Assembly (NCBI RefSeq): GCF_030929505.1
Contig: NZ_JAVFVV010000015.1
Coordinates: 1-64,000 of the forward strand
From: Mesorhizobium sp. LHD-90
GTDB lineage: Bacteria; Pseudomonadota; Alphaproteobacteria; Rhizobiales; Rhizobiaceae
DNA: 64,000 nucleotides
Direction: 5' to 3'
How positions within the stretch are numbered: position 1 is the first letter of the stretch; every line of letters starts with the position of its first letter. The notes beneath the pieces are model-generated. The model ran no database searches, was not told where the DNA came from, and saw only the letters and a list, made by a program, of their open reading frames with translations. Both the position numbers and the translations under genes were made by a program. Below are positions 7,775 to 19,922 of this stretch, in pieces.

Positions 7775-8806
7775 ATGAAATTAGTACACAATTCTGCTTG
7801 CATGTTCACGGTGCTACTCCTAGCTTCGCCAGTGTGCGCGCAAGAAATGCAAAAATCTTGCAGCGAAGAACAGCAAGGAGTAATAGATTCAAAAAACGGA
7901 ACGGAAAACTATTATAGTGGATCAATAAACTTTGAGTCAAAGGTTGTGGAATATAACGGAATTTCAAAAAAATATATATGGTGCATAGAAAACAATGTAA
8001 ACAACTATTTGATAAATATCGAATGGGGAGATCAAGCAAATCCCAAAAAATACTTTGACGGCATCGTCCCTCCGGGAAAGATTAGACCTCGAATTCGGAC
8101 TCACACCAGCGGCACGGATTCAGGCGACCGAACTTTGAAATTCAGAACCAACATGGATTCGTGGCATTCCTTGGACGTAGAAACAATATTTTATAAGAAG
8201 CTTGGATTTAGTCTAGATAAGGATATGACATACGTGCAACTTAACCGACCGGAACTTGCTCCCTATCTTAACTCCGAAGGCAATGTCGATATTGAGCGAC
8301 TCGAAAGCGACAGAGAATATCTGTCCGGGTTCTTAAAGGCTGGAGGAGAAATTGTTTATGTGTCAGGAGGAGTTTTCGACCTGCCAGCTAACGAAAAGGT
8401 TGCTAGGCTTTTGAAGAACGGAGAATACGAAAAGTATAACCCGGAAGACTTTTTTGCGATAGACCTCAACGTCCTTTCACGCCTTGCAATGATAGAAGGA
8501 AATGAACAAGTTTCAACCTTCATGACAGCAGAGTATGCGTCCGACGATGACCTGAAAAAAGCAGCGTCAGCTTTCAGTTCAAATCCTCTAATCGTTGAGG
8601 TCAGCGCCGGCAGTCAAGTAAACAAATATCTCGACGTTCCTGTCGGCGGTTATTTTATGGAAGCGAAGGAAAAAACCTTCGTGCCATTTGCAACAAATAC
8701 AAATGCAAAAGATATTGAGATACTTCCGGCATCGCTGTCTTTCAAGGATAAGGACGGAGGCTCCTTCGGGTCGCTTACTACAAATATTATAGTTCCGGAC
8801 TCATGA
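7775..8806 (+). CDS. Secreted protein of unknown function in AT-rich insert
   Basis: 343 residues from the ATG at 7775, with GGGGGAG about nine bases upstream; an in-frame GTG at 7757 overlaps that Shine-Dalgarno and is less likely. A signal peptide (MKLVHNSACMFTVLLLASPVCA) indicates export. The mature protein has cysteines near the N-terminus and no motif I recognise. Composition is strikingly AT-rich, with long A runs, AAA/GAA/AAT codons and many Asn, Lys and Ile residues, unlike all flanking genes; this is a sign of horizontal acquisition. It runs tail to tail with a small membrane protein gene, overlapping by 6 bp. Confidence 0.75.
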   Translation: MKLVHNSACMFTVLLLASPVCAQEMQKSCSEEQQGVIDSKNGTENYYSGSINFESKVVEYNGISKKYIWCIENNVNNYLINIEWGDQANPKKYFDGIVPPGKIRPRIRTHTSGTDSGDRTLKFRTNMDSWHSLDVETIFYKKLGFSLDKDMTYVQLNRPELAPYLNSEGNVDIERLESDREYLSGFLKAGGEIVYVSGGVFDLPANEKVARLLKNGEYEKYNPEDFFAIDLNVLSRLAMIEGNEQVSTFMTAEYASDDDLKKAASAFSSNPLIVEVSAGSQVNKYLDVPVGGYFMEAKEKTFVPFATNTNAKDIEILPASLSFKDKDGGSFGSLTTNIIVPDS

Positions 8807-9001
8807 GGGTTTCTGTTGATCAAATGCCGCAAAGGCTGTCGTTAAAGCACCTACGACTGCTCCAAATATAACTTTTCCTACTTCTGCGCCAAAGGTGAAT
8901 AATCCTTCGTGTCCGGCATAGACACTAAAAAACAAAATGCCAACATCTATTAGCAGTACACCTAAAAGGCCGACTAACACTATTATTCGTGCCGTACTCA
9001 T
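8801..9001 (-). CDS. Small two-helix membrane protein in AT-rich insert
   Basis: 66 residues consisting almost entirely of two hydrophobic segments (about residues 5-27 and 36-58) joined by a short loop (YAGHEGLFTFGAE), with a C-terminal DQQKPS tail. The gene shares the low GC of the convergent secreted-protein gene at 7775-8806, overlapping it by 6 bp, and the two probably arrived together. A GGTGG motif a few bases upstream may serve as ribosome binding site. No family recognised. The hydrophobic pattern and shared composition make it more than a chance reading frame, but short length lowers confidence. Confidence 0.6.
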   Translation of the reverse strand: MSTARIIVLVGLLGVLLIDVGILFFSVYAGHEGLFTFGAEVGKVIFGAVVGALTTAFAAFDQQKPS

Positions 9002-9076
9002 AGTCCACCGCCCAAACCCAGTACAGCTACTCCGCTAGCCCCTCTGGCCTTGCATCCGAGAAGGAGCAACCCAACC

Positions 9077-9511
9077 TCACTCCCACACCAGCTCCGCCGC
9101 AAACTCCGGATCGGCCTTCGCCTCGCCGGCCTTGGCGCAGGCGGCGCTGACGTCGTCGGCCATCGCCCCAAGTTCGCCACCGACCAGGATGCCGTAGATC
9201 ACCAGCAGATGCTGGTCGTGGTAGTCTTTCTGCGCGTCGGTCATCTTTGCGGCGTCGACCGGCGCCAGCTTTTCGAACGCCTTGTCCATCTTTGCGGAGT
9301 CGAGCGTAAAACCTTCGCAGGCGGCGGCGATGGCCGCCTGGTAGGCGACCAGTTGCAGCGTGGTGGTCTGCTCCGGCGTCAGCGCGTTTTCCAGAAGGTC
9401 GACGGCGTGCAGGCGCACGAAGCTGGGCGCGTCGTCGTCGTCGGCCAGAGCGGGCTGGACGCAAAACAGCGCGGCGGCGAGGCCAAGGGCCGGAAGAAGC
9501 GAAAATCGCAT
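9077..9511 (-). CDS. Secreted hypothetical protein, helical
   Basis: 144 residues. The signal peptide is MRFSLLPALGLAAALFCVQPALA, followed by an acidic DDDD start of the mature chain. The remainder is Ala/Asp/Lys-rich and predicted helical (LQLVAYQAAIAAAC, MTDAQKDYHDQHLLVIYGILVG), with cysteines in AAACEGF and SAACAKAG. No named family recognised. The start at 9511 is chosen because it gives the signal peptide; the frame is open further upstream into unrelated sequence. It lies 25 bases downstream of another small secreted-protein gene on the same strand, so the two may be co-transcribed. Confidence 0.7.
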   Translation of the reverse strand: MRFSLLPALGLAAALFCVQPALADDDDAPSFVRLHAVDLLENALTPEQTTTLQLVAYQAAIAAACEGFTLDSAKMDKAFEKLAPVDAAKMTDAQKDYHDQHLLVIYGILVGGELGAMADDVSAACAKAGEAKADPEFAAELVWE

Positions 9512-9536
9512 GGAAGAAAATCCTCTGTCGGCCGGA

Positions 9537-9851
9537 TCAGAATACGCGGTTGGTCCATTTCGCCGAGAAACGGCCGGCATTGTCGTAGCAGGCGACCTGG
9601 CGGGGATAGCAGATGATGCCTGCCGCCGGGGAAAACGGCGCAGCCGGCCGGTAGGCGGGCGGCGGCGGGACGTACTGGTCCTTGTAGTAATAATCGCGCG
9701 AGGCGGCGGACGCGGCAATGCCGCCGATCGCCAGCCCGGTGATGAGGGCGGCCGTGTCGCCGGAGTTCCATCTTTTTTTTGCGAGGCCGGGTGTTGCAGC
9801 CGTCGCGGCAAGCGCGCCCGCCAAGACCAGTTTTATCAACGTCCCGCGCAT
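9537..9851 (-). CDS. Small secreted protein with glycine-zipper-like segment
   Basis: 104 residues: signal peptide MRGTLIKLVLAGALAATAATPGLA, a Gly/Ala segment (AALITGLAIGGIAASAAS) resembling a glycine zipper, a YYYKDQYVPPPPAYRP proline stretch, and a C-terminal part with two cysteines (IICYPRQVACYDNAGRF). This architecture is frequent among small envelope proteins of rhizobia; the C-terminal C...C followed by W often forms the end of such proteins. Function unknown. It is the first gene of a likely two-gene minus-strand unit with 9077-9511. Confidence 0.7.
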   Translation of the reverse strand: MRGTLIKLVLAGALAATAATPGLAKKRWNSGDTAALITGLAIGGIAASAASRDYYYKDQYVPPPPAYRPAAPFSPAAGIICYPRQVACYDNAGRFSAKWTNRVF

Positions 9852-10008
9852 CGGCGCCCCCGCATGGTGTGAAGATTTTTGCGAGACTATGCCGAGCGCG
9901 CGGCGGCTGGCAAGACGTTACGTCAGGCTGTGCACACCGGCGATGCGGCAGCGCTTGCGCGCGTGCCGCGGATGCGGTTTTGTCTACGCGCAACAGGAGG
10001 CCGTGAAG

Positions 10009-10467
10009 ATGGTACCCAAACTGCCGCTGAAGGGATCGTGCCGCTGCGGCCGGGTCGAGATCCGCGTGACGAAACCGCCGATCGCCACCGCCGCTTGCCA
10101 TTGCCGCGGCTGCCAGAAGATGGCCTCGTCCGCCTATTCGCTGACCGCCATGGTGCCTGCGGACGGGTTCGAGGTGGTCAAGGGCGAGCCGGCGGTCGGC
10201 GGCATGCATGCGCCGGAGTTGCAACACTATTTCTGCGGCCACTGCATGACGTGGATGTTCACGCGGCCCGCCGGCATGGATTTTGTCAATGTGCGCCCGA
10301 CCATGCTCGACGACACGTCCTGGTTCCGCCCGTTCCTGGAGACTTTTACCAGCACGAAACTGCCCTTTGCGCAGACCGGCGCGGCGAGGAGTTTTGCCGA
10401 GTTCCCCGCCATGGAGGAGATCGGCGGGCTGGTGGCGGACTATGCGGCCTGGGCGGCGGGAGATTGA
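10009..10467 (+). CDS. GFA family (Mss4-like zinc) protein
   Basis: 152 residues. An AGGAGG (9995-10000) eight bases upstream fixes the ATG at 10009. The zinc-binding pattern of the GFA/CENP-V fold is present: GSCRCG, then AACHCRGCQK, then YFCGHCMTW. The name-giving enzyme (Gfa) was described as a glutathione-dependent formaldehyde-activating enzyme, but most family members are uncharacterised, so the substrate is unassigned. A second GFA protein lies at 61060-61455. The gene converges on carB with only six bases between the stop codons. Confidence 0.85.
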   Translation: MVPKLPLKGSCRCGRVEIRVTKPPIATAACHCRGCQKMASSAYSLTAMVPADGFEVVKGEPAVGGMHAPELQHYFCGHCMTWMFTRPAGMDFVNVRPTMLDDTSWFRPFLETFTSTKLPFAQTGAARSFAEFPAMEEIGGLVADYAAWAAGD

Positions 10468-10473
10468 GCGGCC

Positions 10474-13953
<3,480 letters not shown>

Positions 13954-14154
13954 GTGTCTCGGGTCCGTCCGGGCTGCGTGCGCGAAAAACCCGGCGGGCG
14001 GCTCCAGCCGGGCGGCAGCACGATTTTCATGTCAGGCTAGGCGGGCCTTATAGGCGAGAGTTTTTGCCGATGTAACCCCGAAAATGCGCGCGCGCGCCGG
14101 CCTTGCCGCGCGCCTCCACCTTTGCGATGATCGCCGCGGGAGGACGGAACGCCG

Positions 14155-14766
14155 ATGCGGCGTGCGACAGCTTTCGCGATCGCGCTCGCCGCCGCGATGT
14201 CGGCGGGCAAGCCGGCTGATGCGTGGCTGCTCTATCCCGACCGCGAAGACCCGCAAAGATGGATCGTCGAGGTCGAAAAGCCCTATGGCGACGTCGTGCC
14301 GCTCCGCTTGCTGCCCTTGGCGATAGATCGCGCTGCCGGGCGGCCGGGCAGGCAGCCGCCCCTCACCTTTCGCTGGCGCTATGACCGCGAGGCCGAAGGC
14401 AGCGCCTTTTTCATTCTCGACGAGAGTGGACGCGGCAGTCTCCAGTTCGAGTTCCTCGCTCGCGAGCCGATCGACGGTCAAAGGCTCGGCGCGGCCGCTG
14501 TGCTGATGAAAGCCGACGGCGCGCCGTTGCAGACGGTTTTCGCGCTGTCCGACGCAATGGACGTTGCGAGCGGAGCGCAACGTCAGCGCATCCCCCTGAT
14601 CGGTCGCTGGGCAGACGGAAGCCAAGAGGTCGATGCCATCGCGTTCTTCAGCATGCGCTATTACCCGCAGCAGGAGCTCGGCGAGGAGGAGGTCTGGGCG
14701 GCGATGCGCCGGGCGGTCGGGAATTTTGCGCACTGGCGAGGGACGGCGCAGCGGCGGTTGCCTTGA
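14155..14766 (+). CDS. Secreted hypothetical protein
   Basis: 203 residues with a signal peptide (MRRATAFAIALAAAMSAGKPADA). The mature part (WLLYPDREDPQRWIVEVEKPYGDVVPLRLLPL, LTFRWRYDREAEG and later) looks like a beta-rich soluble domain; no family is recognised. GGGAGGACGG at 14139-14148 supports the start at 14155. The gene reads away from carB, and its stop at 14764-14766 lies just before the next plus-strand gene, so the two may form an operon, although the GC and style of the second gene differ slightly. Confidence 0.7.
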   Translation: MRRATAFAIALAAAMSAGKPADAWLLYPDREDPQRWIVEVEKPYGDVVPLRLLPLAIDRAAGRPGRQPPLTFRWRYDREAEGSAFFILDESGRGSLQFEFLAREPIDGQRLGAAAVLMKADGAPLQTVFALSDAMDVASGAQRQRIPLIGRWADGSQEVDAIAFFSMRYYPQQELGEEEVWAAMRRAVGNFAHWRGTAQRRLP

Positions 14767-14833
14767 AATGACAGGGTGGTTGGCGTGTAGTCTCGAACAT
14801 GCTGAATACCGATCTTGTTTCGTGGAGTCGCTC

Positions 14834-15745
14834 ATGGATCTTGCAGACGTCATTCGTGATTTTGCCCACTCGGAGCGCGTGCCGGTTGCCGCCATTCGCG
14901 CCGCGACCGCAGCGCCGGAAAGTTTCGTCCCATACGCCATTGGCGTGCTGAACCGCATCGCGACTGCGCAGGCAACCGAGGACGAATGCCAGGCAGCTTC
15001 CGTGCTCGTCCACGTACTTGGCGAGATCGGCGACCGTCGCGCCTTCGAGCCGCTGATGAAACTGTTGGCCTTGTCCGATGACGACCTGGAGGCGCTGCTG
15101 GGCGACAGTGTGACTGAGTCGGTCGACCGCATCCTCATTCGCCTCGTCCGGAACGACGATGCCGCGCGCTTGCTGGAAGCGTTCGAAAACAAGGAGTTCG
15201 ATGGTTTCGTTCGCGACTCGTTTCTGAGCACATGGGCTTTCCTGGTGCTGACCGACCAAATTCCTCGAAACGACGCACGAGCCTATCTCCAGTCTTTCCC
15301 AACGCGCTCGGGATTGGAGATCGGCGACTATGGATGGGTCACCTGGGTCGACACCGTCTCGGTACTCGGCCTTGAAGAATTGTCGGCTCAAGTCGAGAAG
15401 GTATTCGACGATGGCAATATCCCTGACGAATTGATCGGGGGACCCGCGATCTCGCTGGACGACTATCGGAGTCAACTGAAAAACGCGCTGACCGACGAGG
15501 ACGCATGGAAGCGACTGCGAAAATTCCAGCCGCTTGACGACGCTGTCAAGGAACTCTCCGGCTGGTACGGTTATTCGGAACGCTATATTCGCGAAAGGCG
15601 CAAACTTGACCACAAGACAGAAAGGCTGGCGCCCCGAATACCATCCTCATTCGTCAGCGCCGTGAATGAATTTCGCGATATCGGCCGCAACGACCCCTGC
15701 CCGTGTGGAAGCGGCAAGAAGTTCAAAAAATGCTGTTTGCAGTAA
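14834..15745 (+). CDS. DUF1186-like protein with C-terminal SEC-C motif
   Basis: 303 residues. The N-terminal region is helical and HEAT-like (VLVHVLGEIGDRRAFEPLMKLLALSDDDLEALLGD) and resembles DUF1186 proteins. The extreme C-terminus is a textbook SEC-C zinc motif (NDPCPCGSGKKFKKCC), found at the end of SecA and of many uncharacterised proteins. A role in protein targeting is only an inference from SEC-C. ATG at 14834 is preferred, with GTGGAG upstream; an alternative ATG at 14768 would add 22 residues and nearly touch the preceding stop. Confidence 0.75.
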   Translation: MDLADVIRDFAHSERVPVAAIRAATAAPESFVPYAIGVLNRIATAQATEDECQAASVLVHVLGEIGDRRAFEPLMKLLALSDDDLEALLGDSVTESVDRILIRLVRNDDAARLLEAFENKEFDGFVRDSFLSTWAFLVLTDQIPRNDARAYLQSFPTRSGLEIGDYGWVTWVDTVSVLGLEELSAQVEKVFDDGNIPDELIGGPAISLDDYRSQLKNALTDEDAWKRLRKFQPLDDAVKELSGWYGYSERYIRERRKLDHKTERLAPRIPSSFVSAVNEFRDIGRNDPCPCGSGKKFKKCCLQ

Positions 15746-15751
15746 GGGCTC

Positions 15752-16486
15752 CTACCCCCCGAACGGCAGCGCATCCGGTATCTCGAACCGTTCGGCCTTG
15801 CCGATGCGGATCATGTTGAGGTCGGCCTCGCGGGTATAGGTGAGCGGGTCAGTTGAATCGGAGTTGTCGGCGCGGCCGTTGGTGAACAGGATGACGCGCT
15901 CGCCGCCGTCCGGCCAGGTGACGGTGATCGTGGCCTCACCGTCCACGCCGCGCTTCACGGCGGCCGAACAATGGGTCATCGGCTGGCCGTAATAGCGGGC
16001 GCAGGGGATGTCGCCGATCGCGTCGAAGCCGGCAGGCGGAGTTGCGGCTTGCGTGCCGGCGTCCGGTGGCGTGGCAGCGGCTGCCGTGCCGCCGGCCGGT
16101 GGCTCGGGCAAGCCCTCGATGGCCTCGCCGTAGAGATAGCGAGCGGCGACCCAACCCCTCACTTTTGCGTCTTCGAAGGATTCGACGTCACACCAGTTGG
16201 CGCCGTTGTTTTCCTTGCAGCCATGGTTGCGCAGCAGCGCGCCGTTGGGCAGGCGGCCGACCAGCTTGCCCCCGGCCGAGGGCGTCGCGCGCACATTCAG
16301 GAGATCGTTATAGGCGACGCCTTCCACAACGAAGGCCTCGGCGTTGGGGTCGAAGGGCGGCAGCGCAACTGGCGCCGGCGGAGCGACAGGTTCGGTCTCG
16401 TCGGTGGATTCGGTCTGGGCGAACGAAACGCCCGCCGACAGCAGCAGCAAAAGACCGGCGAGGGCCGAAAGAAGTCCGGAGCGCAT
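15752..16486 (-). CDS. Secreted SH3-domain protein
   Basis: 244 residues from the ATG at 16486, which opens a signal peptide (MRSGLLSALAGLLLLLSAGVSFA). After a proline-rich linker comes a bacterial SH3-type domain (NDLLNVRATPSAGGKLVGRLPNG...GWVAARYL, about residues 55-115), which usually binds cell-wall peptides. A second Ala/Pro linker then leads to a C-terminal beta-rich domain (IPCARYYGQPMTHCSAAVKRG...). The stop codon lies 6 bp from that of the SEC-C gene. Probably periplasmic; role unknown. A longer frame with 15 extra N-terminal residues would bury the signal peptide and was rejected. Confidence 0.8.
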   Translation of the reverse strand: MRSGLLSALAGLLLLLSAGVSFAQTESTDETEPVAPPAPVALPPFDPNAEAFVVEGVAYNDLLNVRATPSAGGKLVGRLPNGALLRNHGCKENNGANWCDVESFEDAKVRGWVAARYLYGEAIEGLPEPPAGGTAAAATPPDAGTQAATPPAGFDAIGDIPCARYYGQPMTHCSAAVKRGVDGEATITVTWPDGGERVILFTNGRADNSDSTDPLTYTREADLNMIRIGKAERFEIPDALPFGG

Positions 16487-16646
16487 GGCAGTCCCGTTGC
16501 GAAGCGGCGACAGGTTTGGCCATGACACCAATTTAAGTCAACTCTTCGGCACTGCCGCGTGAACATCGCGCCACGGTGTGCCGACGACACGGCCGATCGT
16601 CGGGCCGGCCGCGCCATGCACCCTCAAGTGAAAGGAAGCGCCCACT

Positions 16647-17264
16647 TCAAGCCGCTTGGCGTTCGAAAATCGCGGCGGCGGCATCGTCCATGCGGCTGAT
16701 CCGGTAGACGGTGGCCGGGGGGATGTTGCGCAACGCCCAGCCGGTGCGCGTTGCCTGCAGCCCGTTCCTGCCGAGGATGGCGGGCGGAACCGGGCAGCGC
16801 GGCCCATAGGTGAACTGATAGAGTGCGCCGCCGGGTTTCAGCACGGCGAATACTCCGGCGAGGATTGCCTCGACCTTGTCCAGCGGCATGGAGAGCAGCG
16901 GCAGCCCGCTCACCGCCACGCCAACCGAGCCCGGCTCAAACAGGCCGGCTTGCGCCAGCCGGGCGGCATCGAGCGAAATCACGCGCGCCTGCGGAAAGCG
17001 CAGCGCGAGCAGTTTTGCGAATTCCGACCCGAACTCGATCAAGGTGAGGTCGCTCTCCGGCACGCCGCGCGCCAGCAGGGCGCGGGTGAACACGCCGGTG
17101 CCCGGACCGAGTTCCAGCACCGGCCCGTCCCGCGGTGAAATCTCCTGGGTGATCAGCCGCGCCAGCACCGGCCCCGATGGCGCTACGGCGGCAACGCGCA
17201 TCGGCGCCGAAACCCAGGAACGGAAGAAGCGGACAAAGTCGGATTGAACGCAATTGCCGGTCAT
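16647..17264 (-). CDS. SAM-dependent methyltransferase, PmtA-like
   Basis: 205 residues. Motif I of class I methyltransferases is clear (VLELGPGTGVFT), followed by LTLIEFGSEFAKLLALRFP and VSGLPLLSMP. This layout, with FVRFFRSWVSAPMRVAAVAPSG at the N-terminus, resembles the rhizobial/Rhodobacter phospholipid N-methyltransferase PmtA group and the related KsgA-like enzymes. The likely reaction is stepwise methylation of phosphatidylethanolamine towards phosphatidylcholine; substrate is not proven by sequence. GAGGG a few bases upstream supports ATG 17264. Confidence 0.75.
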   Translation of the reverse strand: MTGNCVQSDFVRFFRSWVSAPMRVAAVAPSGPVLARLITQEISPRDGPVLELGPGTGVFTRALLARGVPESDLTLIEFGSEFAKLLALRFPQARVISLDAARLAQAGLFEPGSVGVAVSGLPLLSMPLDKVEAILAGVFAVLKPGGALYQFTYGPRCPVPPAILGRNGLQATRTGWALRNIPPATVYRISRMDDAAAAIFERQAA

Positions 17265-17429
17265 GAAATCCCTCAAATCGAAGCCCCCCGGCTTGACGCT
17301 GCGGAACGAGCCTCGAATCCGTGGCCGGATTAGGGCGAAAAAACACGCCCCGACGAAGAAATCGGAGCGTGACATTAATGCTGGTTCGGGATTTCGGCTT
17401 TGTGACAGCCCGGGGCGAGAGTTGGCGGC

Positions 17430-18440
17430 TCAGCCGTCGGTGAGCTTGACCAGCATCTTGCCGGTGTTGTCGCCGGAAAACAGGCCGATGAACGCTTTTG
17501 GAGCGTTTTCGAGGCCCTCGACCACGGTGTCGCGCGACTTGATCCGACCCTCGGCGAGCCAGCCCAGCATTTCATGCGTGAACGACGGCGTCAGATCGGG
17601 ATGGTCGAGGATGATATAGCCCTGCATCCTGATGCGCTTGCCGATCAGCGCGGCCAGGTTGCGTGGGCCGGGTGGCGGAACTTCGTCATTGTACTGCGCG
17701 ATCATCCCGCCGATGGCGAAGCGGGCGAATTTGTTGGCGACCGCCAGCGCGGCGTCGAGATGGTCGCCGCCGACATTGTCGAAATAGACGTCGATGCCTT
17801 GCGGCGCTGCCTCGGCCAGAGCCCTGGTGAGGTCGCCGGCGGTGCGGTAGTTGATGACGGCGTCGGCGCCGAGCTCGTCTCGCACCCATCGCGCCTTGTC
17901 CTCAGTACCGACCGAGCCGATGACGCGCGCGCCCTTGATCTTGGCGATCTGCACCGCCATCGAGCCGACGGCGCCGGCGGCGGCCGAGACGAACACCGTA
18001 TCGCCTTCTCTCAGCCCGGCGATGTGGGTTAGCCCGGCATGAGCCGTCTGTCCGGGCACGCCGAGCGGGCCAAGCCAGGCCTGGAGCGGCGCGGCGGGAT
18101 CGATTTTTGCCACCGTGGCGGCGTCTATCACCGCACGGTCGCGCCAGCCGGAAAAATGGGTGACCATGTCGCCAGGCTTGAAACCTGGCGCGGCGGATTG
18201 CTCGACCACGCCTACTGCAGCGCCCTCGAGCGGCTGGCCCACCTGGAACGGCGCGATATAGCTGGGGCGGTCGACCATGCGGCCGCGCATATAGGGATCG
18301 ACCGACATCCACAGCGAGCGGACGAGAAGCTGGCCGTCGGCGGGAGCGGACAAGCGGCGCTCTACCAGTTCGAAATTCTCCGGTCCCGGCAGGCCGGCCG
18401 GACGACTCTTCAGATGGATTTCGCGGGCTGCAATGGTCAC
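17430..18440 (-). CDS. NADP-dependent oxidoreductase, CurA/leukotriene B4 dehydrogenase-like
   Basis: 336 residues, zinc-less medium-chain dehydrogenase/reductase. Diagnostic features are MSVDPYMRGRM, the linker PGQTAHAGL, the dinucleotide motif VSAAAGAVGSMAVQIAKIKGARVIG, and DVYFDNVGG. CurA-type enzymes reduce alpha,beta-unsaturated carbonyl compounds with NADPH. Translation starts at GTG (18440), with GGAG at 18447-18450. It is divergent from a TetR regulator, with a 9-5-9 palindrome between the two genes. Inference: the enzyme is induced when the TetR protein senses an electrophilic compound. Confidence 0.88.
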   Translation of the reverse strand: MTIAAREIHLKSRPAGLPGPENFELVERRLSAPADGQLLVRSLWMSVDPYMRGRMVDRPSYIAPFQVGQPLEGAAVGVVEQSAAPGFKPGDMVTHFSGWRDRAVIDAATVAKIDPAAPLQAWLGPLGVPGQTAHAGLTHIAGLREGDTVFVSAAAGAVGSMAVQIAKIKGARVIGSVGTEDKARWVRDELGADAVINYRTAGDLTRALAEAAPQGIDVYFDNVGGDHLDAALAVANKFARFAIGGMIAQYNDEVPPPGPRNLAALIGKRIRMQGYIILDHPDLTPSFTHEMLGWLAEGRIKSRDTVVEGLENAPKAFIGLFSGDNTGKMLVKLTDG

Positions 18441-18470
18441 GGAAATCTCCTATATAGGAACTTAAGGACA

Positions 18471-18493
18471 GTAACTTACGATAAGTAAGTTAC
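18471..18493. promoter_or_regulatory. TetR-type operator between curA-like and tetR genes
   Basis: GTAACTTAC (18471-18479) and GTAAGTTAC (18485-18493) are a perfect inverted repeat with a 5-base spacer, placed in the divergent promoter region. Its symmetry, size and position fit an operator for the adjacent TetR protein, controlling both directions. Confidence 0.75.
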
Positions 18494-18565
18494 TATTGGT
18501 AATATGCAGCGCGACGGATGATGTCAAGCCGAAGGCTGGACGAGGTGTGGGCCACGCAGGCTGGG

Positions 18566-19165
18566 ATGACTGGAGCAGCGACCAAAAAACTGCCGAGGGC
18601 GGAGCGGCGCGAGCAACTGCTCGAGACCGCGCAGGCGATCATGAGCGAGCAAGGTACCGACGCGCTTACGCTCGGCCATCTTGCCGAACGCGCCGGCGTC
18701 AGCAAGCCGATCGCCTACGAGCATTTCGGCACCCGCGCCGGGCTGCTGATCGCGATCTGCAGCGCCTATGACAAACGGCAGATGCAGGCGCAGCGCGAGG
18801 CGCTTGCCGCGGGCGGCGAGACGTTGGAGGACGTCGCCTCGATCTTTGCCTCGTCCTATGTGAGCTGCGTGCTTGATATGGGCCCGGCGATGGGAGCCGC
18901 CTTCGCCGCGCTCTCGGCCACCGAAGAAACGGCCGATTTCAGGCAATCGCTGCGGCGCGGCTATGTCGATCGCTACCGGGAAGGTTTTGGACGCTTCGTG
19001 AAACTGCCGCCGAACGATGCGGCCGTGCTGCTCGGTTGTCTCGGCGCGGCCGAGGCGCTGGCGCAGGACGCCGCGGCGGGCCGGATCGCCCGCGAAGATG
19101 CGGTGGAGGCGCTGGCTGGCATGTTCACGGCAACGTTGAAGCGTTATCCGGCCACGACCCGGTGA
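18566..19165 (+). CDS. TetR family transcriptional regulator
   Basis: About 199 residues. The N-terminal helix-turn-helix (RREQLLETAQAIMSEQGTDALTLGHLAERAGVSKPIAYEHFGTRAGLLIA) is classical TetR; the C-terminal half is the variable ligand domain (SYVSCVLDMGPAMGAAFAALSATEE). It likely represses the divergent CurA-like gene and itself through the palindrome at 18471-18493. The start is ambiguous: ATG 18566 begins in the usual place before the HTH, whereas ATG 18518 or 18521 would add 15-16 residues with no family match. Neither has a strong ribosome binding site. Confidence 0.85.
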   Translation: MTGAATKKLPRAERREQLLETAQAIMSEQGTDALTLGHLAERAGVSKPIAYEHFGTRAGLLIAICSAYDKRQMQAQREALAAGGETLEDVASIFASSYVSCVLDMGPAMGAAFAALSATEETADFRQSLRRGYVDRYREGFGRFVKLPPNDAAVLLGCLGAAEALAQDAAAGRIAREDAVEALAGMFTATLKRYPATTR

Positions 19166-19231
19166 TTTTCAGACCAGAAGAGCCGGACGCGCAGATGGGC
19201 CCGAACAACTAAGACGGGCTCGGTGACCGGA

Positions 19232-19922
19232 TCAAGCCGACCCCGCAATAAAACCGGTGCGCAGGCCTTCCTCCCATTCGACGCGGCCGGCTTCGGCGGC
19301 GCGGCGGGACGCCGCTTCATGGTCGTAGCCGACGGCGATCGCCTGGAAAGAAAAACTCTCGCCGTCTGCATCGACGATGCCGTAGCGGGCGTGCGGCGAG
19401 CCCTGCTCGGAACGATGCGCCGGCTCGGTAGGGTCATAATAAGCCGGGCAGCCGACGCTGCCCGGATTGAAGACGATCGGGCCACCGGGCAGTTCGACCA
19501 GTTCGGGGCGATGGCTGTGGCCGGCAAGCAGCAGCCGGACAGCGGGATCGAGATTTTTCAGCCGCCGCGCGATGGTCGCCACAGGCGCACGCACGAGGCC
19601 TCCATCGACGATGTTTTCGGTCAGGTATTTTTCGTCATGATCCGGCCGGGCGTGGAAGGCGAGGATCGAGGGAGCCGGCCTCACTTGCATTGGCAAGGCA
19701 GCGAGCCAGTCGCGTTGCGCCGGCGACAGCCGGTCGTGGGCGAAACGGTCGGACGGCCCCATCCGGTCGAGCGGATCGAGCGGCACACGGCGGACCGGAA
19801 ACGCAATCGCCGAGATTGACGGTGAGGTCGGCACCACCGCGCCGGGCAAGATCCGCGAGCACCGACTCGAGAGCGAGCAGATTGCCGTGGATGTCGGCGA
19901 TGACCGCGATCCGCATCTTCAT
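19232..19922 (-). pseudogene. Metallophosphoesterase broken by internal out-of-frame deletion
   Basis: The 5' part (from 19922) encodes MRIAVIADIHGNLLALESVL and LTVNLGDCVSGP, the first two metal-binding motifs of calcineurin-like phosphoesterases (DIHGN, GDCVSGP). The reading then runs into unrelated sequence and ends at 19635. Family similarity resumes in another frame near 19765 (PLDRMGPSDRFAHDR) and continues through AGHSHRPELVEL and NPGSVGCPAYYD to 19232. The block that should hold GNHD, essential for metal binding, is missing altogether, so this is a deletion plus frameshift rather than a single-base error. Its ATG overlaps the stop of the ArsR gene (ATGA), so it once formed an operon with that regulator. 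Confidence 0.8.
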
